Source: Armatimonadota bacterium (GTDB lineage Bacteria > Armatimonadota > Fimbriimonadia > Fimbriimonadales > Fimbriimonadaceae). From it: a DNA stretch of 64,000 bases. The notes beneath the pieces were generated by a model. That model saw only the letters and a list, made by a program, of their open reading frames with translations, did not search any database and was not told where the DNA came from. Shown here in pieces: positions 15,375-23,427 of this stretch. The stretch's first letter is position 1, and each line of letters opens with the position of its first letter. The stretch covers positions 1 to 64,000 of the forward strand of contig JAIUNY010000006.1 of the NCBI GenBank assembly GCA_020161505.1, in the 5' to 3' direction. Made by a program: the position numbers and the translations under genes.

Positions 15375-18026
15375 CTATGTTGACGCCTTCAGTTCAAAAA
15401 GTGCAACCCGAAGTCTTGAAAAAACAGTAGCAGGGTCTTGTGCACGGCCCCTTGCCTCTGCTTGAAGCCACGATTCGGTCCGGAAGGCACGTATCTGCTC
15501 TTCAATCCTGATCCGACCAATGGTTGTTGACGGAGACTTTTCGTAGAGCACCAGCGAGGCACCGAAAATTTCGGCTGCGAAATCTGGGTTAGACTCCGCA
15601 AACAAATGCGCGCACCTGAGAAGTAGCGCCGGCGCCTGCTCCATGCTTCCAAAGGTTTCCAAGACTTCAACCGCGCGTAGAGTAGAATCAAATGCGAGCT
15701 CTGGTTTGCCAGTACTTTGGCAGGCCTCCAGCCAGTTTACCGCGAAGAGAAGTAGAGCTGATTCCCGCATGTAGGGGAATTGCGTCTGAAGTCGGGCTAA
15801 CTCATCGTAGGCGTCAGATGCCTTTCCAAGATCCAGCAAGATTCTTGCCTTGTTGTTGACAAAAAGCCGCATATCCTCAAATTGATCTTGGTTTTCACAA
15901 ACCTTAAGCCCAGCATCGAAGAGCTCGGCCGCGCGAGCAAGCTGGCCCCCGGTTGCCATAATGGTTCCGAAGTTTCTGTAGATCCGTGGAAGCTCGTGCT
16001 TAAGCCCTGTTTGGAGAGCACGATCGAGAACTTTCTGCATAGCACTAGCTGCGGCAGTAAGGTCACCCAAGAGATAAAGAAAGAGAGCGCGGGCCTGCCT
16101 GAGCTCGGAGGAGTTCTCCAGGAGCCATGGAGAACCCGCCAACAGATCTAAACCATCTCTTGCACCACCAAAGCTAAGCCAGTATCTCACCTGCGCTTCA
16201 ATTGCTAACTGCGCCCCCGTCAGCTTCTTGGCTGCACCAAGCTCCAGACAGCATAAAATCATTGTATAGCGGAGCTTTTCATCAACGTAGTCGAACATCG
16301 CGGCTGCCCCGTCAGATGCAGCCCGAGCTTCGATACACATTTGGAATGCACGCGGTGCGTATCGTTCCTTCACATGATCTATCACCTCTTTACTGACGGT
16401 CTCTAACACGAACTGCCTAAACGCCTCTGTCATCTGAAAGTACTGCCGACCATCAACGACTCCAGACTTGCGGACAATGCTTCGGCGATAAAGCTCCCAG
16501 AGCTTCTCCGTCTCCTCAGAAAAGCCGGTGAGAACCCGGAAATCCCGGCTGTCAAACTGCCCTCGGAACACCGCGAGGGTTTCGGTGACGCTCCGCTGCT
16601 CGTCAGATAGCAGGTCAAGACTCCACTTCAAAGTGGCCCTGATTGTCTGGTGCCGCGGCTCATAAGCTGTCTCACTCCCCGAGAGCTTGAGGAGTGACCT
16701 CTCAAGAGATTCCCAGCACTCCTGAACGCCGCTGAGAGCCGCCTGGTAGGCGGCATGCTCGATCGCGAGTGGAACCCCGTCCACCAGGTGAAGGAGACTG
16801 ACAATCGCTGTGACGTCCTTCTCATCCAGCTTGCTGCGCGATCCCTGCTCTTCGAACCGATCCAGAAACAGTTCGCCAGATCCCGTTTCAGATATCTTTT
16901 GAAGTGAATCTATATCTTTTTCAGGCAGATCGAGAGTGTCGAGCTCGAAAACCGCCTCACCCTTGAGTCCAAGAACATGCCTTGAAGTTGCAATAATCCG
17001 GCAAAGTGGAAGTTCATTCAAGATTTCTTGAACAAGTCTTCGCACGCCGAGCTCAACATGCTCGCAATTATCAAGGACGAGAACAAGGTTCTTCCTTCGG
17101 TAGATCTCTAGAATCTCTCCCAGTTTCTGACCGCTTGCCTTGAACGATCTCAGAACCTGGCCTTCAACCTGATCGTCCGAATGGATTTCGGCAAGCGAAA
17201 TGAACCGAACAACCTCGGCCCCAAGATGGCGAGTAGCCGCGGCAAGGTGCATCCCAAACCGGGTCTTCCCGATTCCTCCTGGCCCCTTGATGGTGACGAG
17301 CGGAAACTTCTGCAGTAAGTCCAAGGCGCCCTCAAGCTCTTTGTCCCGGCCAACGAAGCTATCAAAGACGAATGGAAGGTTGTTGTCAAGAAGCGAGAGA
17401 CCGATCTGCTCAAGCCGTGGCCTGATCGCTCCCTTTGGAACAAGGGCAAAGACCGGCTCCGGCGAGAGAAGATCTTCAAACCTCACGATCCCAAGATCTA
17501 CAAAATCGTCTTCATCCCAACCGGAGAGACTCTGCTCTAACGTCCTTCCCACGAGAAGCGGAAAACTGTGTGGCTGGGAATCCAGAAGAGACTTCAGCAT
17601 CCTGCGTCTCACAGAAACCGAAACACCTTCGCACGCCGCTGCTGAAATCCTCGCCTCTGGAACGAGATTCCGAATCTGTCCAACCGTTCCAAACAGTTCT
17701 GAGAATGATGAAGTGAGAAGCTCGAACCAGCACCTGGATCCCTCTTCTCCCAGAATCCGAAACTCTCCCAGTTCCCGCAGAGTAACAACCTTCCCCACCG
17801 ACTCCCGAGGAATCTCCAGTATCGCGAGGTAGGAAAGAAATGAACTCACTCGGAACTGGAGGGTACCACCACAGGGCTGGAATTCCTTAGTTAAATGGGA
17901 ACCGACATATGCCGGGGCACAAGCCCGTGTATGAGCGTCCGTGTCCGAAAGATAGCCGCTGTCACAGGAAGCATAGGCTAAGAACTTGGTCCCAACCGGG
18001 AGCTCCGCGCATGTCAAGTTGGACAT
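15375..18026 (-). CDS. STAND (NB-ARC-like) ATPase with degenerate cyclase-like N terminus and TPR-like C terminus
   Basis: The 883-residue protein has three parts. Residues 1-215 resemble the class III adenylate cyclase module plus linker that precedes many bacterial STAND ATPases (FVDLGIVRFEDLLSPEPVFAL, then NNLPF), but the metal-binding Asp residues and usual GDG motif are absent. The ATPase follows: FVGRDKELEG, Walker A GPGGIGKT (248-255), Walker B LVLVLDN (314-320), IATSRH and GVPLAIEHAAYQAA. The C-terminal ~350 residues are helical repeats (Leu/Ala-rich, TPR-like). STAND proteins oligomerise on ligand binding and often sense phage proteins. It starts 75 bp after the DUF4276 gene and heads a tight three-gene cassette. 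GC is visibly lower than in the host genes. Confidence 0.85.
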   Translation of the reverse strand: MSNLTCAELPVGTKFLAYASCDSGYLSDTDAHTRACAPAYVGSHLTKEFQPCGGTLQFRVSSFLSYLAILEIPRESVGKVVTLRELGEFRILGEEGSRCWFELLTSSFSELFGTVGQIRNLVPEARISAAACEGVSVSVRRRMLKSLLDSQPHSFPLLVGRTLEQSLSGWDEDDFVDLGIVRFEDLLSPEPVFALVPKGAIRPRLEQIGLSLLDNNLPFVFDSFVGRDKELEGALDLLQKFPLVTIKGPGGIGKTRFGMHLAAATRHLGAEVVRFISLAEIHSDDQVEGQVLRSFKASGQKLGEILEIYRRKNLVLVLDNCEHVELGVRRLVQEILNELPLCRIIATSRHVLGLKGEAVFELDTLDLPEKDIDSLQKISETGSGELFLDRFEEQGSRSKLDEKDVTAIVSLLHLVDGVPLAIEHAAYQAALSGVQECWESLERSLLKLSGSETAYEPRHQTIRATLKWSLDLLSDEQRSVTETLAVFRGQFDSRDFRVLTGFSEETEKLWELYRRSIVRKSGVVDGRQYFQMTEAFRQFVLETVSKEVIDHVKERYAPRAFQMCIEARAASDGAAAMFDYVDEKLRYTMILCCLELGAAKKLTGAQLAIEAQVRYWLSFGGARDGLDLLAGSPWLLENSSELRQARALFLYLLGDLTAAASAMQKVLDRALQTGLKHELPRIYRNFGTIMATGGQLARAAELFDAGLKVCENQDQFEDMRLFVNNKARILLDLGKASDAYDELARLQTQFPYMRESALLLFAVNWLEACQSTGKPELAFDSTLRAVEVLETFGSMEQAPALLLRCAHLFAESNPDFAAEIFGASLVLYEKSPSTTIGRIRIEEQIRAFRTESWLQAEARGRAQDPATVFSRLRVALFELKAST

Positions 18027-18101
18027 CGGACATGCTGTGCACCTAGCCCGGCCATGCCGTTACCCTTGGGTAAGGATATAGCGGGCGAACAATATTGTCT
18101 A

Positions 18102-18710
18102 TCAAGTGCCGGCGATTGTTGCTTCGAATGCCTTAAACGACGCGGATCGTCGAAGCTTGGTCAGCTTAGCTTGGCTGAACATAGCCGCATACTCCGGCCC
18201 CGTAGGCGGTCGATTACAGCGAAGATAGAACCATTTATGCAGCCGATGCTTCGGTCTGTCTATAGTGTCTGGTTGGTTCGAGCCTGAGATGCTCGGCATC
18301 GAGCCACGTCCGATGTTTCTCAACATCGAGGAAACCACCGAGGCATCCGTTAAGAGCCATGCTTCTAGTTCCCGCCGAGAACAAACCGTGAAAATGTTTG
18401 CAGGCGGATGTCCGGCATCGTTGATTCCATTCCAAGCGATTGCTTCGCAGGACGCCTGATCCGCATCGAGATCGCCACTCCACGGGGGGCAGTTATCCCA
18501 AACAATTACCACTCGCTGACAGCCTGAAGCGCGCAAAGCAGCAACATGGTTGTTAGCTTCCCGCAACACATCAGGCTTACTTCCGCCCGCTACCACGACC
18601 GGTTCGCGAGAAATCCCCTGTTCCTCTGCAATCCGCAGGCATAGAGCCCGGATGGCGTGTACATCACCGGCATCTTCATTTGAGCCTTCAACGACAAAGC
18701 CGATCCTCAC
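18102..18710 (-). CDS. DUF4276 (TOPRIM-like) protein
   Basis: The 202-residue protein begins MRIGFVVEGSNED, with the TOPRIM-type Glu after a beta strand. It continues with VVIVWDNCPPWSGDLDAD, carrying acidic residues, then RRELEAWLL. This is the layout of DUF4276 proteins, commonly encoded next to OLD/RecF-like ATPases. Its start overlaps the stop of the 405-aa ATPase by 4 bp. By analogy with two-component OLD/TOPRIM nucleases it is probably the nuclease or nucleotidyl-handling partner of that ATPase. Activity is not established from sequence. Confidence 0.8.
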   Translation of the reverse strand: MRIGFVVEGSNEDAGDVHAIRALCLRIAEEQGISREPVVVAGGSKPDVLREANNHVAALRASGCQRVVIVWDNCPPWSGDLDADQASCEAIAWNGINDAGHPPANIFTVCSRRELEAWLLTDASVVSSMLRNIGRGSMPSISGSNQPDTIDRPKHRLHKWFYLRCNRPPTGPEYAAMFSQAKLTKLRRSASFKAFEATIAGT

Positions 18711-19924
18711 TGAAGTTGCCTCGCGGCCTCGGATAAGACTCCCATCGTGTAGAGACGTCCAGGGCTGAAATGATCCCGAAACCCTTCGACGTGGCTGCTC
18801 TCAGAGGGTCTGAGAAAGTGTGGCGCTCCCTCCCGACGCTGAACAAAGAGAACTTGATCCAAATCAACCTGATCAAGAAGATGCGGCGAGTGAGTTGTGG
18901 CGATGACTTGAAGCTTCTTTGATCTGGTGAGGAATTTGATCTCATCCATCACAAGCCCCAGGGTACGTGGGTCAAGGCCGTTCTCGATTTCTTCAATGCA
19001 AAGAAGAGTCGGAGGTTGTGGGCGTCTCAACGCAATCAAAAGAGCTACCAACCGAATAGTTCCAGTAGAGAGCATCCATCCCGGAACTGTATATCCACCT
19101 TCATCAAACTCAATGAAACGACTGGCGATAGCGCCTAAGTCCTGCCTTGGCTCCACTCGTTCACCATAGCCCAGAATGCTTCGCATGGTCTCATCGATAG
19201 ACCAAAAAGCTCGTTGTTCCTCTTCGGAACCATTCGCGAGACGATGGAGAGCCTCAGCGACATCCGACCCGTCGCGGTTCATTGTGTTGACTCGAACATC
19301 AAGGCGCTTAGTAACCGGCAGCCCCATTATCTCTGGGACAAGCCCGAGCATCTGCCAGTGAATGAAGAAGCGGCCCAGTTCTTGTTCCAAGAGCGTTCGT
19401 TCCAGGGGCAATCTTGATGATTCCAGCTTCTGCTTGCTCCCAGACTGGATGCCTTCAACAATGCAATCAAGGTGCCGAAACTTGGACCAAGCTCCTCCAA
19501 TCGATACCAGCTCGTCCGCAACGCGAACCCCTTCAGAATCTCCGTACTTTGCGAGCTCACAGCGAACTTGATAGGCAGAACCGGGCCGAATAGCGTCGGT
19601 CGTGCTCCCATAAACTCGTCCCGCCGCACTAAATTTCAGTCGTTCGGATACCTTGTTCAAGTTCGTTTGCTTAGACAGCTTCCCTTTTTTCCGACCCTTG
19701 TGCACAATGTGTTCGATGGCCTTTGAGCCTCTGAAGGTTTCGTCGAGCGGAGCCGTTGCTAGGCTCCGGAGCAACTCAATGGCTTCAATCAAACTGCTTT
19801 TCCCGGATCCATTGTTTCCAATTAGCAACGTGAACGGACTCAACTCGATTTTTCCAGAATCTACGATCGACTTATAGTTGTTGACTCTGATCGATCTCAG
19901 CGGCAACCAATTGCTTGTGGCCAT
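18707..19924 (-). CDS. AAA family ATPase, RecF/OLD-like (AAA_21)
   Basis: The 405-residue protein has an ABC-type ATPase core. The start LRSIRVNNYKSI leads into Walker A IGNNGSGKSS (about 36-45). Walker B and the catalytic Glu are in LLCIEEIENGLDP (about 305-317), and the H-loop is in VIATTHSPHLLDQV. There is no long coiled coil, so it is of the AAA_21 class rather than SMC or RecN. It overlaps the methylase by 1 bp upstream (TAATG) and the DUF4276 gene by 4 bp downstream. It probably powers or regulates the operon's DNA-targeting complex, as in helicase-methylase-ATPase systems. Confidence 0.88.
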   Translation of the reverse strand: MATSNWLPLRSIRVNNYKSIVDSGKIELSPFTLLIGNNGSGKSSLIEAIELLRSLATAPLDETFRGSKAIEHIVHKGRKKGKLSKQTNLNKVSERLKFSAAGRVYGSTTDAIRPGSAYQVRCELAKYGDSEGVRVADELVSIGGAWSKFRHLDCIVEGIQSGSKQKLESSRLPLERTLLEQELGRFFIHWQMLGLVPEIMGLPVTKRLDVRVNTMNRDGSDVAEALHRLANGSEEEQRAFWSIDETMRSILGYGERVEPRQDLGAIASRFIEFDEGGYTVPGWMLSTGTIRLVALLIALRRPQPPTLLCIEEIENGLDPRTLGLVMDEIKFLTRSKKLQVIATTHSPHLLDQVDLDQVLFVQRREGAPHFLRPSESSHVEGFRDHFSPGRLYTMGVLSEAARQLQ

Positions 19925-22900
19925 TATGCGATTCTCCCCGCTAAAACGGAGCGGTAGGCAGCGAGTCCGGCGTCTTTGACGCCTGAGTCAACGAGGGGGA
20001 AAGTAGAGAGCACATGTTTGAACTCTTCCTCTTGCAGACCATATAGATGAGCAACTAGGGCGTCCAGTTCGGACCGTAGGACAGACCGAACGTGAGGCTC
20101 CGTTGCAGCGAGCGACCTAGCCCAAGGGCACTGACCCGGTTTGGGGTTGGGCGCCGAGGGCTCCAGGCCGATCTCTGCGTCAACTTCATTCCATAGATCG
20201 GCGAACGCCTCGGTGGTGCAGATCAGCCGGGCCGCGCGACGAACGATGGGGGCGAAGTGCGGGTCCGCCTTACTAAGGCGCGGCACCGGAATTTGATAGA
20301 CGAAGAACATTGTTAGCTGAGTCGCTACCCGTTGTCGCAATGCGTAATCCACCGTGAACGAACTCATCAATGCCGAAAGAAGCAGCAACTCAGATTCGGA
20401 CATAGCATAACCTTCTCGCTTCGATGCATTCAGGCTGTGCCCATAAAACACACCCTTGGGCAGAATTGAGCAGACCATTGTGCGTTCATTCGTGTTGCCA
20501 GTAATCGACCGGTGGGCGAAACGGTAACGCTGGTAGTCCAGCACCTGGCCCTTATCCTCCGTGCGTCCCAGGATCGACTTTCGACCGACCTTCTCATCGA
20601 CGAAGTATCGGCCCTCCGCGTACTGGTGGGTGAAGTGCCAAATCATCTTGCCTTCGTACAGCACGAGCTTGCCTGGCCCGTTGTCTCCGAAGAGCGCCGC
20701 ATCGTTGGTCATATCGAACTCCCGGGTCAGCTTCAGTTGCCAAGCACCCGGAACTGCGTCCCCCAGTGCAGGAAAACACATCATCTTTTCCGAGATTTGG
20801 GCATCCAGCGGGTTCTGGAACTCTACGACGGACCAAGTGTCCGGAGAGAGCGACTTCACCGTCTCCATCGTAATCCGCATCCCGACTGACTCCGGGAAGC
20901 GGCTCAGATCCGAGACATCATGCCGCATAAATGCGGCAGGAAATGCTTCCGTATGCCCGCCCTTGCGATAGCTGAGGACGACGAACTTGAAGCTCCGATG
21001 AACACCTTCAAAAATCTCCTTTCGGTTCTCGAAGCAGAACAGCCCAGTCACCGTCGCGTTCGAAAAGAGCAACTTCCTGAGACCCGTTGTTCCGAGGTCG
21101 CTATAGATGCCACTCGGAACGACGATCCCGCAAAGGCCATCCGGACGCAGCAAGTGATAGCACCGCTCGATGAAAAGCTTATAAAGGTTGACATCCGTTC
21201 CCGTCTTCTTTCCGCCAACAATCGCGGACTGGTTGGAGTATTCAGGTGCCGCCCGGAAGTATCCGCTCTGATGGGGGAACTGGGAGAGGTAATCCAAGTA
21301 CTCCGCCCGAATGGAATCGTCCTTGACCAAATCCTTGAGAAGGGCATCAAACTCTTTTGCCGTCGAAAGTCGCCGATTGGCATCCGGCGAATAGGGATAG
21401 CAAAACTCGCGCGAAATCGGCTTCAGAGTTTCCCAAGGTGGGTTGGTGATGATCGCATCAAACCCTCCGCGCATGTTGAGAATCTCGCCGAACTCAAACC
21501 CCCAGTGGAACGGCTCAAGATCCTCGATATCCGCTGCTGTCACCGCGCGCTTTTTCGGCTTGCCCAACTCCCACTTTCTCTCGTCCCAAGTCGCTTGCTC
21601 AAACTTGACATCCAGGTCTTCGAACGCCTGTTGCAGAATGTCCGCCAGCACCGGGCGGGCTTCTGCTTCTTTGTCCTCAACTTCCTTCCGAAGTGAGACT
21701 AGATCGTCGGTCAGGGCACCGGCATAGCGATAGTTGCGGACTGCCCGGTTGCGTTCATCAAGCAATTGGCGGTAAGTCTTGTCCGGAGCGAAGAGGCTCG
21801 CCGTCGTGTTCCTCAATCGCTGAGTGGCTTCGTATTCGGCATCATTCACCCGGGTCAACCCGATCAGCGAGTTCCCCGCCAAGATGTTGAAGTCGATGTT
21901 TGGCAGCGGTTCAAGATCATCTACCGACTTCGCCGACGCGACGAGGGTCATGAACAGCCGGAGCTTGGCGATTTCAGTGGCTTCCTCCATGAGGTCGACC
22001 CCGTACAAGTTGTCGGTGATGATCGCTTTTTTGATCGCATACTGCTCTTTGTCTGGGTTGACCTTCCACTTGGTGGTCAGGTGGTGATCGAGCCACTCTT
22101 TGTCGTGAAAGCGAAGCCAGCCGATGACAGCGGAGTAAACCGTGATCAAGGTTTTCAGTGCCGCCACGAGGAACGCCCCAGAGCCAACTGCGGGGTCCAA
22201 GATTGTTAGGCTGGGGAGCACATCGTGCAAAAGTTTTCGTGCGGTGATCTTGTCCAATCGCACCAATAGTTCGGGCACAGAATCGAACTTCTTGCCCGGG
22301 GGTAAACCATCAATATCGGGCTCACTAATCCGGTCGAGAATCAGCCGGTAGGTCGTCTGTTCACACAGATACTCCGTTATTTCGGGCCGAGTGTAGTAGG
22401 CACCAAACTCCTTCTGGTTGATGTACTTTTCAAAGATGTAACCCAGCACATCGGGATTGATGTCGTCATCGCTTTCCCCGGGGATATCGTTGAGGTTCCA
22501 GGAATAGCGACCGAAGAGTGCGAGCAGCTGCTCAAACGCCTCGTCCGGGACCTCGATTTTGTGTTTCTGCTCCAACTTGTGCGGAAGGAATAAGCCGCCG
22601 TTCAGGTACTTCACCTGGCCGGTCAGTTGGATGGCTTCGGCAGAACGCTTCGATTCCGGTTTGGCGAACGCCTCAAAGAACAGCGCATGGAGAAACTCGG
22701 AGTAGTAGCGATCCTTGCCCTTTTCTTTGCTCTGGGCCAGCTTCCTTTCGAGGTACTCCCCGTCACCATTGTCGATGAAGAACTTCTTCTGAAGGAAGTA
22801 GATGAACATCATCCGGTTGAGCAGGACACTGGCGTACCACCGCCGGTCTTGGTCATCCCGAATGCCTCGGATCAAGTTCGTGAAGTGAACGCGTTGCTCA

Positions 22901-23427
22901 TCGTAGTCCTTGAAGAACTTCTTGATAACCCGCTCGATGTCGAGTGCCCGCTGAACCTTCTTTGCGGCTTCGAGCAGCGCGAGCTGGCCTGAGTCATCCA
23001 GGTCGCTCAGATCCACCGCCATCGCGGCAATTTTTGAGATAAAAAGGTCTCCCGGCTGTCCCTTGAAAAAGTGGTGCTCGCGGGGTAAGCGCTTGTTCCC
23101 GTCACGCTTGACCCAGAACCAAAGGCTCTGGGTTCGCTTTTGATCCACGAAGATCAGCACATGCTCGAACCGAAGCTTGGCGATTTCTTTCGAGACGACT
23201 TGCCGTATGGCTCGGGAAGGTATAGTCCCCGATTCGCTTTGGACTTCAAACGCCTCAATCCCGCCAAGAACGCCCACTCCGCGAAAAGTAAACGCCTCAC
23301 CACTGACGAGGAGCCGTTCAGACTTCCGCTGACTCGGGTTGTTCCACCCGAGCTCTTCGACGAACAGATTCTGAAACCTAAACTCTTGAAGAAGATCGCG
23401 AACTCTACTTACGTTGAGCTTGCTCAT
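19924..23427 (-). CDS. Eco57I-type DNA adenine methyltransferase of a defence operon
   Basis: The 1167-residue protein has an amino-methyltransferase core. Motif I is DPAVGSGAF (411-419). FGAYYTRPEITEYL lies just before it, and motif IV NPPW is near residue 660. A long C-terminal target-recognition-like region follows. The N-terminal ~165 residues contain beta strands with acidic residues (GIEAFEV, HVLIFVDQ) that could be a nuclease-like domain, but I see no complete PD-(D/E)xK motif. An AGAGGT lies 6 nt before the ATG. It overlaps the helicase stop by 4 bp. It probably marks self DNA in a restriction-like system with the helicase and ATPase. Confidence 0.9.
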   Translation of the reverse strand: MSKLNVSRVRDLLQEFRFQNLFVEELGWNNPSQRKSERLLVSGEAFTFRGVGVLGGIEAFEVQSESGTIPSRAIRQVVSKEIAKLRFEHVLIFVDQKRTQSLWFWVKRDGNKRLPREHHFFKGQPGDLFISKIAAMAVDLSDLDDSGQLALLEAAKKVQRALDIERVIKKFFKDYDEQRVHFTNLIRGIRDDQDRRWYASVLLNRMMFIYFLQKKFFIDNGDGEYLERKLAQSKEKGKDRYYSEFLHALFFEAFAKPESKRSAEAIQLTGQVKYLNGGLFLPHKLEQKHKIEVPDEAFEQLLALFGRYSWNLNDIPGESDDDINPDVLGYIFEKYINQKEFGAYYTRPEITEYLCEQTTYRLILDRISEPDIDGLPPGKKFDSVPELLVRLDKITARKLLHDVLPSLTILDPAVGSGAFLVAALKTLITVYSAVIGWLRFHDKEWLDHHLTTKWKVNPDKEQYAIKKAIITDNLYGVDLMEEATEIAKLRLFMTLVASAKSVDDLEPLPNIDFNILAGNSLIGLTRVNDAEYEATQRLRNTTASLFAPDKTYRQLLDERNRAVRNYRYAGALTDDLVSLRKEVEDKEAEARPVLADILQQAFEDLDVKFEQATWDERKWELGKPKKRAVTAADIEDLEPFHWGFEFGEILNMRGGFDAIITNPPWETLKPISREFCYPYSPDANRRLSTAKEFDALLKDLVKDDSIRAEYLDYLSQFPHQSGYFRAAPEYSNQSAIVGGKKTGTDVNLYKLFIERCYHLLRPDGLCGIVVPSGIYSDLGTTGLRKLLFSNATVTGLFCFENRKEIFEGVHRSFKFVVLSYRKGGHTEAFPAAFMRHDVSDLSRFPESVGMRITMETVKSLSPDTWSVVEFQNPLDAQISEKMMCFPALGDAVPGAWQLKLTREFDMTNDAALFGDNGPGKLVLYEGKMIWHFTHQYAEGRYFVDEKVGRKSILGRTEDKGQVLDYQRYRFAHRSITGNTNERTMVCSILPKGVFYGHSLNASKREGYAMSESELLLLSALMSSFTVDYALRQRVATQLTMFFVYQIPVPRLSKADPHFAPIVRRAARLICTTEAFADLWNEVDAEIGLEPSAPNPKPGQCPWARSLAATEPHVRSVLRSELDALVAHLYGLQEEEFKHVLSTFPLVDSGVKDAGLAAYRSVLAGRIA

